This document shows positions 30,256 to 37,904 of a DNA stretch of 64,000 nt, piece by piece. Position numbers and translations under genes: made by a program. The stretch comes from Anaerococcus rubeinfantis (lineage in GTDB: Bacteria > Bacillota > Clostridia > Tissierellales > Peptoniphilaceae), in the NCBI RefSeq assembly GCF_001487145.1, contig NZ_LN913016.1, positions 1,302,001 through 1,366,000 on the forward strand, written 5' to 3'. A model generated the notes under the pieces. That model made no database searches and was not told where the DNA came from. It was given only the letters and a program-made list of their open reading frames with translations. Position 1 is the stretch's first letter; each line of letters opens with the position of its first letter.

Positions 30256-32169
30256 TTAGTCTATTGTTGCAAGTGTTGTATTTAAATTTGCATCTTCTAA
30301 TGGTTTAAGTTCTAATTTATTATCATTAATTTGATAAACCATCAAAATTTCTGAAGATAGACCCTTATCTTCAACATATTTTACATCCATTTCACACAAA
30401 AGATCTCCAGTTTTAACTCTTTGACCTTCACTCACAAAAGATTTAAATCCATTTCCATCTAATGACACTGTATCAATTCCACAATGGATTAAAATAGAAG
30501 CTCCATTATCTAGCTCAATTCCATAAGCGTGTTTAGTTTCAAAAACAAAGGCAATTTTCCCGTCACAAGGAGCTAGGATTTTTCCGTCATGATTTTCAAT
30601 AACAACACCCTCACCCATTACTTTTGATGAAAAAGTTTGATCTTTAGATTGGCTAATGTCCTTAACTTCTCCTTTTGCACAAGGTCTTATTTCTACAGGC
30701 CCCTTTTCAATTTTTTCTTCTATTTTTTCATTTTTTTTATTTTCTTTAGGATTTTTACTCTTATCTTTTGATAACTTTCCAAATAAAACTGTAAATACAA
30801 AACCACCAGCAATTGCAATTATGTGAGCTATAATATAATTTAAATATCCATTTCCGCTTGGATCTGCAATCGCAAGACCAGGTACACCTGTTGTACCAAA
30901 TCCAAGGGAAGCAAGGTCTGTCATATAAACATATCCACCAGCAAGTGCTCCACCAATACAACCTGCAACTATAGGGAATTTATAACGTAAGTTTACACCA
31001 AAAATTGCGGGCTCACTTATTCCGAATAAGGTAGAAGCAAATGATGGAATACAGACTTCTTTAACACGATTATTTTTCCAATTAAGAGCAAGATATCCTA
31101 AAACTGCTCCACCTTGTCCCATCAAGGCAACTGACATCAAAGGATTTAAAAAGTTTCTTCCTGTATCAGCAATTAAAGTTGATTCAATAGCACCTAAAAT
31201 ATGGTGTAGGCCTGTTATAACAATAATTTGTTGAACGCCTGCAAAAATCATGTAACCAACAATTCCCAAATTTTCTGTCATCCAAACTAAACCACCTGTG
31301 ATTGCGTTTGATAATAAACGTCCCACTGGTCCAACAATTGTAAATAACAACAAGGTTGAAATAAATACTGAACACAAAGGTGAGAATAATAATTTTACTA
31401 CATCTGGAATTTTTTTATCAAAGAAAATATCTAATTTTGCAATTACAAATCCCATCATCAAGGCAATAATAATTCCACCTTGGAAACCTACTAACTCAAT
31501 TTTTAATCCAAATAAATTTAAAATTTCAGGATCAACTGCTCCTTGAGCAGCTTCATAAGCATTTGCTAAGCTTCCACTTAACATAATAGCACCAACAACC
31601 ATACCTAAAATTGGTTTACCACCATATCTTTTACATGCACTGTAACAAACTGCCATAGGCAAGATATCAAAAATACCTGCGGAAGCAATAGTTGCCAAAC
31701 GATTTATAGCATATAAAGTTTGGTTATTTTTTACAACATCCAACTTGCCCAATACTCCCGTTACTCCTAATAGTAAAGCAGCAGCCAAGATTCCTGGAAT
31801 AATATCTATAAAAACATCTGAAAGTGATTTGATAACAGCTTGAATTGGGTTTGATTTTTTTGAACTTATATCTTTTACATCACTGGACTTTGAATTTTCT
31901 GTGTGAGTGTAGCGAGCAAATACTGCATGAACATCATTAACAAGTCCAGCACCAAAAATAATTTGTAGCTGATTTCCAGTAATAAATTGTCCTTTTGCTA
32001 AAGGCACATCATCAATTTTTTCTAAATCTACCTTATCATAATCTTTAAGAACTATACGCAAACGAGTTGCACAGTGAGCACTAGAGACAATATTGTCCAT
32101 TCCTCCAACAATATCAACAATCTGTTTAGAGATTTCTAAATATTGTTTTTCTTTTTCTTTTGAAGCCAT
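30256..32169 (-). CDS. scrA: PTS sucrose-type transporter subunit EIIBCA
   Basis: 637 aa phosphotransferase carrier of the sucrose/trehalose family with domains fused in the order B, C, A. EIIB phosphocysteine C33 in SSAHCATRLRIV, about ten membrane segments of EIIC (about 105-460), then EIIA with phosphohistidine in ILIHCGIDTVSLDG (about 560). The open frame starts four codons earlier, but that ATG lies in the binding site (ATGGAGGG), so the ATG at 32169 (MASKEK) is preferred. It is first gene of the sucrose operon, behind a promoter flanked by two ScrR-type operators. Confidence 0.92.
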   Translation of the reverse strand: MASKEKEKQYLEISKQIVDIVGGMDNIVSSAHCATRLRIVLKDYDKVDLEKIDDVPLAKGQFITGNQLQIIFGAGLVNDVHAVFARYTHTENSKSSDVKDISSKKSNPIQAVIKSLSDVFIDIIPGILAAALLLGVTGVLGKLDVVKNNQTLYAINRLATIASAGIFDILPMAVCYSACKRYGGKPILGMVVGAIMLSGSLANAYEAAQGAVDPEILNLFGLKIELVGFQGGIIIALMMGFVIAKLDIFFDKKIPDVVKLLFSPLCSVFISTLLLFTIVGPVGRLLSNAITGGLVWMTENLGIVGYMIFAGVQQIIVITGLHHILGAIESTLIADTGRNFLNPLMSVALMGQGGAVLGYLALNWKNNRVKEVCIPSFASTLFGISEPAIFGVNLRYKFPIVAGCIGGALAGGYVYMTDLASLGFGTTGVPGLAIADPSGNGYLNYIIAHIIAIAGGFVFTVLFGKLSKDKSKNPKENKKNEKIEEKIEKGPVEIRPCAKGEVKDISQSKDQTFSSKVMGEGVVIENHDGKILAPCDGKIAFVFETKHAYGIELDNGASILIHCGIDTVSLDGNGFKSFVSEGQRVKTGDLLCEMDVKYVEDKGLSSEILMVYQINDNKLELKPLEDANLNTTLATID

Positions 32170-32196
32170 TTTTCCCTCCATTTTTTATTCTTTTAT

Positions 32197-32208
32197 AAAA
32201 CCGGTTTT
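32197..32208. promoter_or_regulatory. ScrR operator O1
   Basis: Palindrome AAAACCGGTTTT, typical of LacI-family sucrose/fructan repressors, placed just after the predicted transcription start. Confidence 0.8.
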
Positions 32209-32218
32209 ATTTAAAACC

Positions 32219-32247
32219 ATTGTATACGTTCCCTATATTCTTGTCAA
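32219..32247 (-). promoter_or_regulatory. Promoter of the sucrose operon
   Basis: TTGACA (32242-32247), 17-bp spacer, TACAAT (32219-32224) on the minus strand. It is bracketed by operators O1 and O2. Confidence 0.85.
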
Positions 32248-32276
32248 CACTTTTTATAAAGTTTTTTAATAAATTT

Positions 32277-32286
32277 AAACCGGTTT
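32277..32286. promoter_or_regulatory. ScrR operator O2
   Basis: AAACCGGTTT, about 79 bp from O1 centre to centre, upstream of the -35. Two sites on either side of the promoter could allow looping by a tetramer or simple double occupancy. Confidence 0.7.
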
Positions 32287-32304
32287 TTATTTAAGAAATA
32301 AAAA

Positions 32305-32467
32305 AGCTATTGCAAGATGAATAAATTGTTTAAATCTTAGAAAAATAATTTCTTTAAAATACGATTTAAAAAACCAGTAGAATTATTTCCAAAAGTTTTA
32401 ATTTAATTCTAACTATTAAGGTCTATTTCTAAATTTAAAACATATAAATTCATAATTTGCAACAGCT
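32305..32467 (-). terminator. Terminator arms with an expanded loop after the LacI-family gene
   Basis: Arms AGCTGTTGCAAATTATGAA (minus strand, 32449-32467) and TTCATCTTGCAATAGCT (32305-32321) are complementary with a few mismatches, and a T-run follows the second. They are separated by 127 AT-rich bases with no gene. The outer arm is shared with the compact hairpin at 33625-33668. Confidence 0.5.
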
Positions 32468-32475
32468 GGCAAAAT

Positions 32476-33459
32476 TTATTTTACGCTTTTTCCTTCAATA
32501 AATTTAAATCCTGTTACTTGTTTTTTGCTAACAGGTTTATCTTCAGTCATTTTTAGTATAGTATCAACACAAACAAATGATGCGGTTTCTACATCAAATT
32601 TTATTGTAGTTAATGGAGGTGTTAAGATTTCACTTGAGTCATATCCACCAAATCCTGTTACAGAAACATCTTCCGGGATTTTTAAACCTAATTCAATACA
32701 AGCTTTATAAACACCATGAGCAATTCTATCAGTAGCACACATTATTGCTTCCACTTTTTTTTCTTCTTTTAAAATTTCCATAGCTTTTTTGTATGAGGTA
32801 TTAAATGAAAAATCTGTAATTTTTTCAGAAATATTATTTACACCTTCATCTTTTAAACCATCAATTACACCTTTTTTACGATTTTTACCAACTTGTATGT
32901 CTTTTTCATCCACCCATAAGCAAGCTACAGATTTTATCCCGGATTTTCCAACATATTTACCAAATTCAAAGCCTGCCCTATAATTGTCATCGACAATAGA
33001 AATTCCTTCTTTAAATTCCTGGCCAAGAAAAATAACAGGAGTAGAAATATTTTTAATAACTTCCTTGTGTTTGTTCGTAATATATGAAGCTACAACAATA
33101 ATCCCATCTACTTTCATACTAGCTAAATTTTCAATACTTCTAGCCTCAAAATCCATATCATCTTCAGTATTAATAATCAGTGGTGTGTAATTTTTATTTC
33201 TTAAATATTTATCAACATAAGTTAAAATTCTTGGATTTACAGTAGAATCAAAACCTGGAACAACTATACCAATTATATAACTTTTCTTAGCACTTAGCCT
33301 TGCAAACATATTTGCCTGGTAATTTGTTTTTTCTATTGCCTCTTTTATTTTTATAGATGTTGTTTCTTTCAAAGGCTTCCCATTTAAATAGCGTGAAACT
33401 GTACTTTTAGATACTCCAGCTATTTTTGCAACATCATTAATAGTTGCTGCATTTTTCAT
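32476..33459 (-). CDS. scrR: LacI family sucrose operon repressor
   Basis: 327 aa. LacI-type helix-turn-helix (INDVAKIAGVSKSTVSRYLN, residues 7-26) and hinge, then a periplasmic-binding-protein-like effector domain (IIGIVVPGFDSTVNPRIL onward). It is divergently placed upstream of nothing of its own but lies just behind the sucrose operon promoter, whose two CCGG-centred palindromes are of the type such repressors bind. Effector is probably a sugar (fructose or sucrose phosphate). AAAGGAGG precedes the ATG. It may be monocistronic; a clear -35/-10 was not found. Confidence 0.88.
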   Translation of the reverse strand: MKNAATINDVAKIAGVSKSTVSRYLNGKPLKETTSIKIKEAIEKTNYQANMFARLSAKKSYIIGIVVPGFDSTVNPRILTYVDKYLRNKNYTPLIINTEDDMDFEARSIENLASMKVDGIIVVASYITNKHKEVIKNISTPVIFLGQEFKEGISIVDDNYRAGFEFGKYVGKSGIKSVACLWVDEKDIQVGKNRKKGVIDGLKDEGVNNISEKITDFSFNTSYKKAMEILKEEKKVEAIMCATDRIAHGVYKACIELGLKIPEDVSVTGFGGYDSSEILTPPLTTIKFDVETASFVCVDTILKMTEDKPVSKKQVTGFKFIEGKSVK

Positions 33460-33624
33460 AGTTACCTCCTTTTATAATATATTTTTTATTCTAGCACATA
33501 TTAATTTATAATTTCTTAAATTTCTTGCATATAGAAAATATTATACGCGTAATTTTTGTAAATGGATATACTTTTATTTTTAAATGCAGTAATTATTTAT
33601 TTTTAATAAGCTAAAATAAAAAAA

Positions 33625-33668
33625 GACTCTTGCAAAATGAATTAGAGATTTCATAATTTGCAAAAGCC
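33625..33668 (-). terminator. Terminator of the galactitol-type PTS/aldolase operon
   Basis: Minus-strand arms GGCTTTTGCAAATTATGAA and TTCATTTTGCAAGAGTC, followed by TTTTTTT. It closes the seven-gene operon that begins at 39.84 kb. Confidence 0.8.
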
Positions 33669-33731
33669 TTATATTTTTTATTCTAAAATATTTTAAAATT
33701 TAAAAAAATTGAAACTATTTAAATTAATATT

Positions 33732-34253
33732 TTACTCTCCCATAACAGTGACAGTAAATTTTCTTTGTCTTTGTCTCGTCCTATCAAAATCTACAAAATA
33801 TACGTAGCCAGTTACTCCAACCGCCAATTTATTATCTTTGACAACAAATGTTTCGCTTGATCCTATAATTGAAGATTTAATATGTGCGTCTGCATTCCAT
33901 AATTTTGTGCGATCTCCTCCTGGTAGCCATTTATCTAAATCTGGCCAAGATTCGACTTCTTGGTAATGCTTTTCTCCTGGATATCTGTAGATATCTGCAC
34001 TGTCGTGATTTGGAACTATTTTTTGAAGACATTCATCCATATCAAGAAGTAAATATTCTGTTCCATTTTCATCTACATCGTGGGTAAATTCTTCAAAAAA
34101 TATTGAACATGTTGTATGACTTGTTGTTACTGTACAAGTTCCTTTTTGGATACCACTTAATTTTATAGCTTCTTTTACATTTTTTGTGATATCTATAAAG
34201 CTTACTTGCCCTTCTTTACTTTCTACTTGATAATCTTTCATATATACTGGCAT
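33732..34253 (-). CDS. YjbQ (UPF0047) family protein
   Basis: 173 aa cytoplasmic protein of the YjbQ/UPF0047 family, a beta-rich homotrimer; some members have weak thiamine-phosphate synthase activity, but the physiological role is unsettled. Family hallmarks are HTTCSIFFEEF (about 45-55) and, near the end, GSSETFVVKDNKLAVGTG-like (GVTGYVYFVDFDRTR). It is last gene of a sugar-PTS operon, 3 bp after the isomerase-like gene. Such a location suggests a metabolite-related job, but no function can be assigned. Confidence 0.82.
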   Translation of the reverse strand: MPVYMKDYQVESKEGQVSFIDITKNVKEAIKLSGIQKGTCTVTTSHTTCSIFFEEFTHDVDENGTEYLLLDMDECLQKIVPNHDSADIYRYPGEKHYQEVESWPDLDKWLPGGDRTKLWNADAHIKSSIIGSSETFVVKDNKLAVGVTGYVYFVDFDRTRQRQRKFTVTVMGE

Positions 34254-34256
34254 AAA

Positions 34257-34946
34257 TCACACTCTACTTCCCTTATCAACAGCTTCAATCATATCTCTTA
34301 TCATTTGTTCAGGATCTTTTGCTTTTACAATTCCACTTGTACATCCAGTTCCATCTGCACCTTGGCTTATTGTATTATATACATCGCAGGCTGTGCTTAT
34401 TCCTGCAGCTTGCATTATAAGAGCATTTGGATTTATTTCTCTAATAGAATTATTTGTTGATTCTACATAAGTCTTATCGCTTGTTTTTCCTGTACCTATT
34501 AATTTTGTTGGCTCACACAAAATAATATCTACATCCAAAGTTGCTATTGCCTTGGCTTCTTCTTTTGAGTCTGCACAAACAATTGTAATTATCTCTAATT
34601 CTTTTGCTCTTTTTACAGAAGCTGCAATTTGTGCTAAAGTTAATGGATGTTCGGCATGGTTTAAAAATGTAGCACCAACTCCAGCTTCTTTTAATGATTC
34701 TGGTAAAACTGCTCCCATTCCTCGACCTGGATTTATCCCATCCATGTGTTGTGCTGTTACAATTATATTTTCTGTTTCCTTATTCAAACGATATAAATCA
34801 GCATAAGGTCCTGTCACAAAAACATCTATATTAGGATATTTTTTTGACATTTGGTCGGCAACTTTAGCATATTTTATTAGTTTTTCACCGTACAAATATG
34901 ATTTTGGATTGAATACAAAGAAATGTTTTTTTGAATTTATCTTCAT
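34257..34946 (-). CDS. Triosephosphate isomerase-like TIM-barrel protein
   Basis: 229 aa, similar to short (archaeal-type) triosephosphate isomerases. Catalytic positions appear conserved: lysine in FNPKSYL (usual NWK), histidine in FLNHAEH (usual NHSER), glutamate in CEPTKLIGTGK (usual YEP.WAIGTGK), and phosphate-binding GADGTGCTSG near the end. The frame begins three codons earlier at GTG, but the ATG at 34946 has GGAG eight bases upstream. It follows the aldolase by 11 bp. A likely role is converting the triose phosphate released by that aldolase; another sugar-phosphate isomerisation is possible. Confidence 0.75.
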   Translation of the reverse strand: MKINSKKHFFVFNPKSYLYGEKLIKYAKVADQMSKKYPNIDVFVTGPYADLYRLNKETENIIVTAQHMDGINPGRGMGAVLPESLKEAGVGATFLNHAEHPLTLAQIAASVKRAKELEIITIVCADSKEEAKAIATLDVDIILCEPTKLIGTGKTSDKTYVESTNNSIREINPNALIMQAAGISTACDVYNTISQGADGTGCTSGIVKAKDPEQMIRDMIEAVDKGSRV

Positions 34947-34957
34947 TTTTATCACTC

Positions 34958-35791
34958 CTATCTTTCAATTAACCCAAAAACTTCATAATATTTTATTAAT
35001 TCTTCTTTTATATTTTCTTTAATCTTAATAATCAAAGATGGATAATCTACTACATCTTCATTTTTTATAGCAGAAAATCCTGCATTAATCATGTCTGTAA
35101 ATAAATTTATTTTTGTTATTCCACCTTTGACACATTTACTTAAATTATCATAACCTGTAGAAGAACCACCGTGTAAAACTAGGGGTATTTCTACTTTTTC
35201 TCTTATTTCATACAATCTCTCAAAATTAATTTTTGGTTCTCCCTTATAAACTCCATGGGCTGTTCCTATAGAAATCGCAAGTGAATCTACATTTGTTTTA
35301 TTTACAAATTCTACAGCATCATTAACTTCTGTGTAAATAGAATTTACAACTTCATGATTTTCTAAGTTTTCGTTTGCACCTACAAAACCAATTTCTGCTT
35401 CAACATCAACTCCACGTTCATGAGCATAAGAAACAACTTCTTTTGTTGTTTTTATATTATTTTCAAAACTTTGAGTTGAAGCATCAATCATTACAGAATC
35501 AAAGCCTAATTCTATTGCCTTTTTTACAAAAGATATATCTTGACCATGATCTAAGTGTAAAACTACTGGTGTAGATGCTTTTTCTTGGATTTTTTTCCCA
35601 ATCCAAGCTGCGTCTTCTAATGATAGCCATTTTTCATGAGCTTGGGCAAATGATAATATCATAGGAACTTTAAATTGCTCGCAAACTTCTAAATAGGCTT
35701 TTGCAGTTAGTCCATCAATAAAATTTAATGAGGGAACTGCATAAGAATTTTTTTGAGCTTTTTTTAAAACTTCTCGAGATGTTGCTTTCAT
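34958..35791 (-). CDS. Class II aldolase (fructose/tagatose-bisphosphate type)
   Basis: 277 aa zinc-dependent aldolase of the FbaA/GatY/KbaY family, which cleaves a ketose (bis)phosphate to dihydroxyacetone phosphate and an aldehyde. Motifs: VVLHLDHGQD (about 75-84, catalytic Asp and zinc His), EAEIGFVG (about 131), SIGTAHGVYKG (zinc His), LHGGSSTGY (zinc His and phosphate loop) and KINLFTDM. It lies directly after EIIB (1 bp) in the operon. The substrate should be the sugar phosphate produced by this galactitol-type PTS, but no kinase or dehydrogenase is present to tell which. Confidence 0.9.
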   Translation of the reverse strand: MKATSREVLKKAQKNSYAVPSLNFIDGLTAKAYLEVCEQFKVPMILSFAQAHEKWLSLEDAAWIGKKIQEKASTPVVLHLDHGQDISFVKKAIELGFDSVMIDASTQSFENNIKTTKEVVSYAHERGVDVEAEIGFVGANENLENHEVVNSIYTEVNDAVEFVNKTNVDSLAISIGTAHGVYKGEPKINFERLYEIREKVEIPLVLHGGSSTGYDNLSKCVKGGITKINLFTDMINAGFSAIKNEDVVDYPSLIIKIKENIKEELIKYYEVFGLIER

Positions 35792-35792
35792 T

Positions 35793-36077
35793 TTATTTTT
35801 CCAATTCTTTTTTTAATTGATCCCACAACTGATCAAGACCCATATTTGTTAGTAATGGAAGTCCAAATATAACTTTGTCTTTAATGCTATCTGGAACAGT
35901 TGTTGTGGTTATTACTGCATCATAATCATCAATATGATTAACTTCTTCTGCTATTTTTGATTGGTAAATTTTCACTTCATCTTCTAGATTGTTATCTTTT
36001 AACCATTGTTTAACTTTTCCTGTGGCAACTGTAGAAGTTGCTATTCCTGATCCACACATTATTAATAATTTTTTCAT
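35793..36077 (-). CDS. PTS galactitol-family EIIB
   Basis: 94 aa phosphocarrier. Phosphocysteine C8 in LIMCGSGIATSTV, the typical EIIB-Gat loop. It passes phosphate from the EIIA at 37.4 kb to the sugar crossing through the EIIC at 36.1 kb. It starts 3 bp after the EIIC stop. Confidence 0.92.
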   Translation of the reverse strand: MKKLLIMCGSGIATSTVATGKVKQWLKDNNLEDEVKIYQSKIAEEVNHIDDYDAVITTTTVPDSIKDKVIFGLPLLTNMGLDQLWDQLKKELEK

Positions 36078-36080
36078 TTT

Positions 36081-37424
36081 CTACTCCTTAATTTTATTTT
36101 CTTTTTTTCCTTTAACCTTGTTTACATAATATAATCCACCTAAGCTTGCAACAAATATTATACTTAGCATTAGCCATGGCATGTGTTTTCCTGACATTAT
36201 AAATAACCATGTTGGCCATAAACCACCTTCTGCCATTGCAGTTATGCTTTTGTTTCCACCCAAATCAAATTTTGCTGCCTTTGCTGCCATTGTTACAAGT
36301 GGTGAAGCCCAAGAAGTTATATATAAAATAGTAGTCATATATATACTTCCACCTACTACTGTACGTACAATATTTCCATTAAATACTGCAGACATTAAGC
36401 AAACTACAAATGGTATTGTAGCCAAATCTCCAAAAGGTAGCGTAGTATTTCCTGGTAAAATTACAGCTAATAAAATTGTTATTGGTACTAGTAATAATGA
36501 ACTTGATAAAACTGCTGGGTGACCTACTGATAAGGCTGAATCCATTCCTATATTTACTTCCCTGCCTGGAAATCTTTTTTGCACAAAAGTGTTTGCTGCT
36601 TCAGAAATTGGTGCAAGCCCTTCCATCAAAAGTGAAACCATTCTTGGCATTAATACCATAACCGCTGAAGTTTTTACTCCTAATTGTAAAATTCCGCCCA
36701 AGTCATATCCTGCCAAAATTCCCATACCTAAACCAATTATTAATCCTAAAACTGTACTTTCTCCAAATACACCAAATTTCTTTTGAACTGTTTCTGGATC
36801 AGCTTCGATTTTATTAAATCCTGGTATTCTTTCAAAAATCCAATTTAATGGTAGGGCAAATAAAAATCCTGGTGCGGATGTTCCGTGTGGGAATGTTATA
36901 TTTGGAAAACCATAAAATTTTTCAATTCTTGGTGCTATAATATCTGCTAGTAAATATATCATTGTCAAATATGCTATTGTCGCATAAATTCCTAGGGCAA
37001 AATCTTGGGTTATTGCATATACTAAGGACGCTACGAAAGCTGCATGCCAAAAATTCCACATATCTACCATCAATGTTTTTGTGAGTCCTAAAAATAATAA
37101 AATTATGTTAAGACCTATTCCTATAGGAATTGCTAAACTTCCTAAAACTGTTCCGTAAGAAATTGCTGCAGCTGCTGGCCAACCAACATCGATAGTTGTT
37201 AAATTTAGTCCAAATCTTTCTACCATTTGTTGAGCAGCAGGTCCCAAACTATTTCCAAGTAAATCAATTACCATATTCAAACCAACAAAACCTACACCTA
37301 CAATTATTCCTGATGTAAAAGATTTTTTGGCTTTTGTTCCAAGTATCATTCCAAATATAAAAATTAATATTGGTAGCACAACTATGGCTCCCAAATCAAC
37401 AAATTTTTGAAAAAGTTCTAACAT
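36081..37424 (-). CDS. PTS galactitol-family EIIC
   Basis: 447 aa membrane permease with about 11 hydrophobic segments, matching the EIIC-Gat/SgcC family (MLELFQKFVDLGAIVVLPIL at the start; SVGHPAVLSSSLLLVPITIL near 300). It imports a hexitol or related sugar while EIIB phosphorylates it. Lies between EIIA (12 bp upstream) and EIIB (3 bp downstream). The exact sugar is not predictable from the sequence. Confidence 0.9.
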   Translation of the reverse strand: MLELFQKFVDLGAIVVLPILIFIFGMILGTKAKKSFTSGIIVGVGFVGLNMVIDLLGNSLGPAAQQMVERFGLNLTTIDVGWPAAAAISYGTVLGSLAIPIGIGLNIILLFLGLTKTLMVDMWNFWHAAFVASLVYAITQDFALGIYATIAYLTMIYLLADIIAPRIEKFYGFPNITFPHGTSAPGFLFALPLNWIFERIPGFNKIEADPETVQKKFGVFGESTVLGLIIGLGMGILAGYDLGGILQLGVKTSAVMVLMPRMVSLLMEGLAPISEAANTFVQKRFPGREVNIGMDSALSVGHPAVLSSSLLLVPITILLAVILPGNTTLPFGDLATIPFVVCLMSAVFNGNIVRTVVGGSIYMTTILYITSWASPLVTMAAKAAKFDLGGNKSITAMAEGGLWPTWLFIMSGKHMPWLMLSIIFVASLGGLYYVNKVKGKKENKIKE

Positions 37425-37436
37425 TTTTCCCTCCCT

Positions 37437-37904
37437 TTAATTTAATTCATATTTTTCTAATATTTCTACTAATTTTTCTACATTTTCTTTTGAATCATCA
37501 AATGATTCAATCTTGCTCATAGCTTCCTTATCTTGTAATAATTCCATTACTTTTTGTAAAATTTTAATGTGTTGGTTGGAATCTTTTAAAGCCAACATAA
37601 AAATATTTTTTACATCAATTTCTTTATCAGATGATGTCATCTCAACAAATTTTACCGGTTTTTCTAATGTCATTATTGCAATTTGAGATTTGATCACATG
37701 TTCACTATCTGTATGGGGCAATGCAATTGCATAACCGTCAAACTGAAGTCCAGTCGGATAAGAATTCTCACGTTCTAAAACCGCATTTTTGAATGATGGT
37801 TTTACCATTTTTTCTTCTATAAGACAATCAGCTAAACTACTTAACACCTCCTTACTATTTTTTAAATTTTTAACTTTTAATTTTATGATTTTCTTTTCTA
37901 TCAT
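37437..37904 (-). CDS. PTS EIIA (fructose/mannitol/galactitol type)
   Basis: 155 aa. Phosphohistidine H64 in GYAIALPHTDSEHV, the EIIA-Fru/Mtl/Gat pattern. The frame opens two codons earlier, but that ATG directly abuts GGAGGG; the ATG at 37904 is six bases from it. The gene overlaps the upstream regulator by 35 bp in another frame, so their translation is probably coupled. Confidence 0.88.
   Translation of the reverse strand: MIEKKIIKLKVKNLKNSKEVLSSLADCLIEEKMVKPSFKNAVLERENSYPTGLQFDGYAIALPHTDSEHVIKSQIAIMTLEKPVKFVEMTSSDKEIDVKNIFMLALKDSNQHIKILQKVMELLQDKEAMSKIESFDDSKENVEKLVEILEKYELN

Noticed and set aside
32170-32181. First ATG of the sucrose PTS frame
   Set aside because: It forms part of the GGAGGG binding site itself; the ATG at 32169 is preferred.
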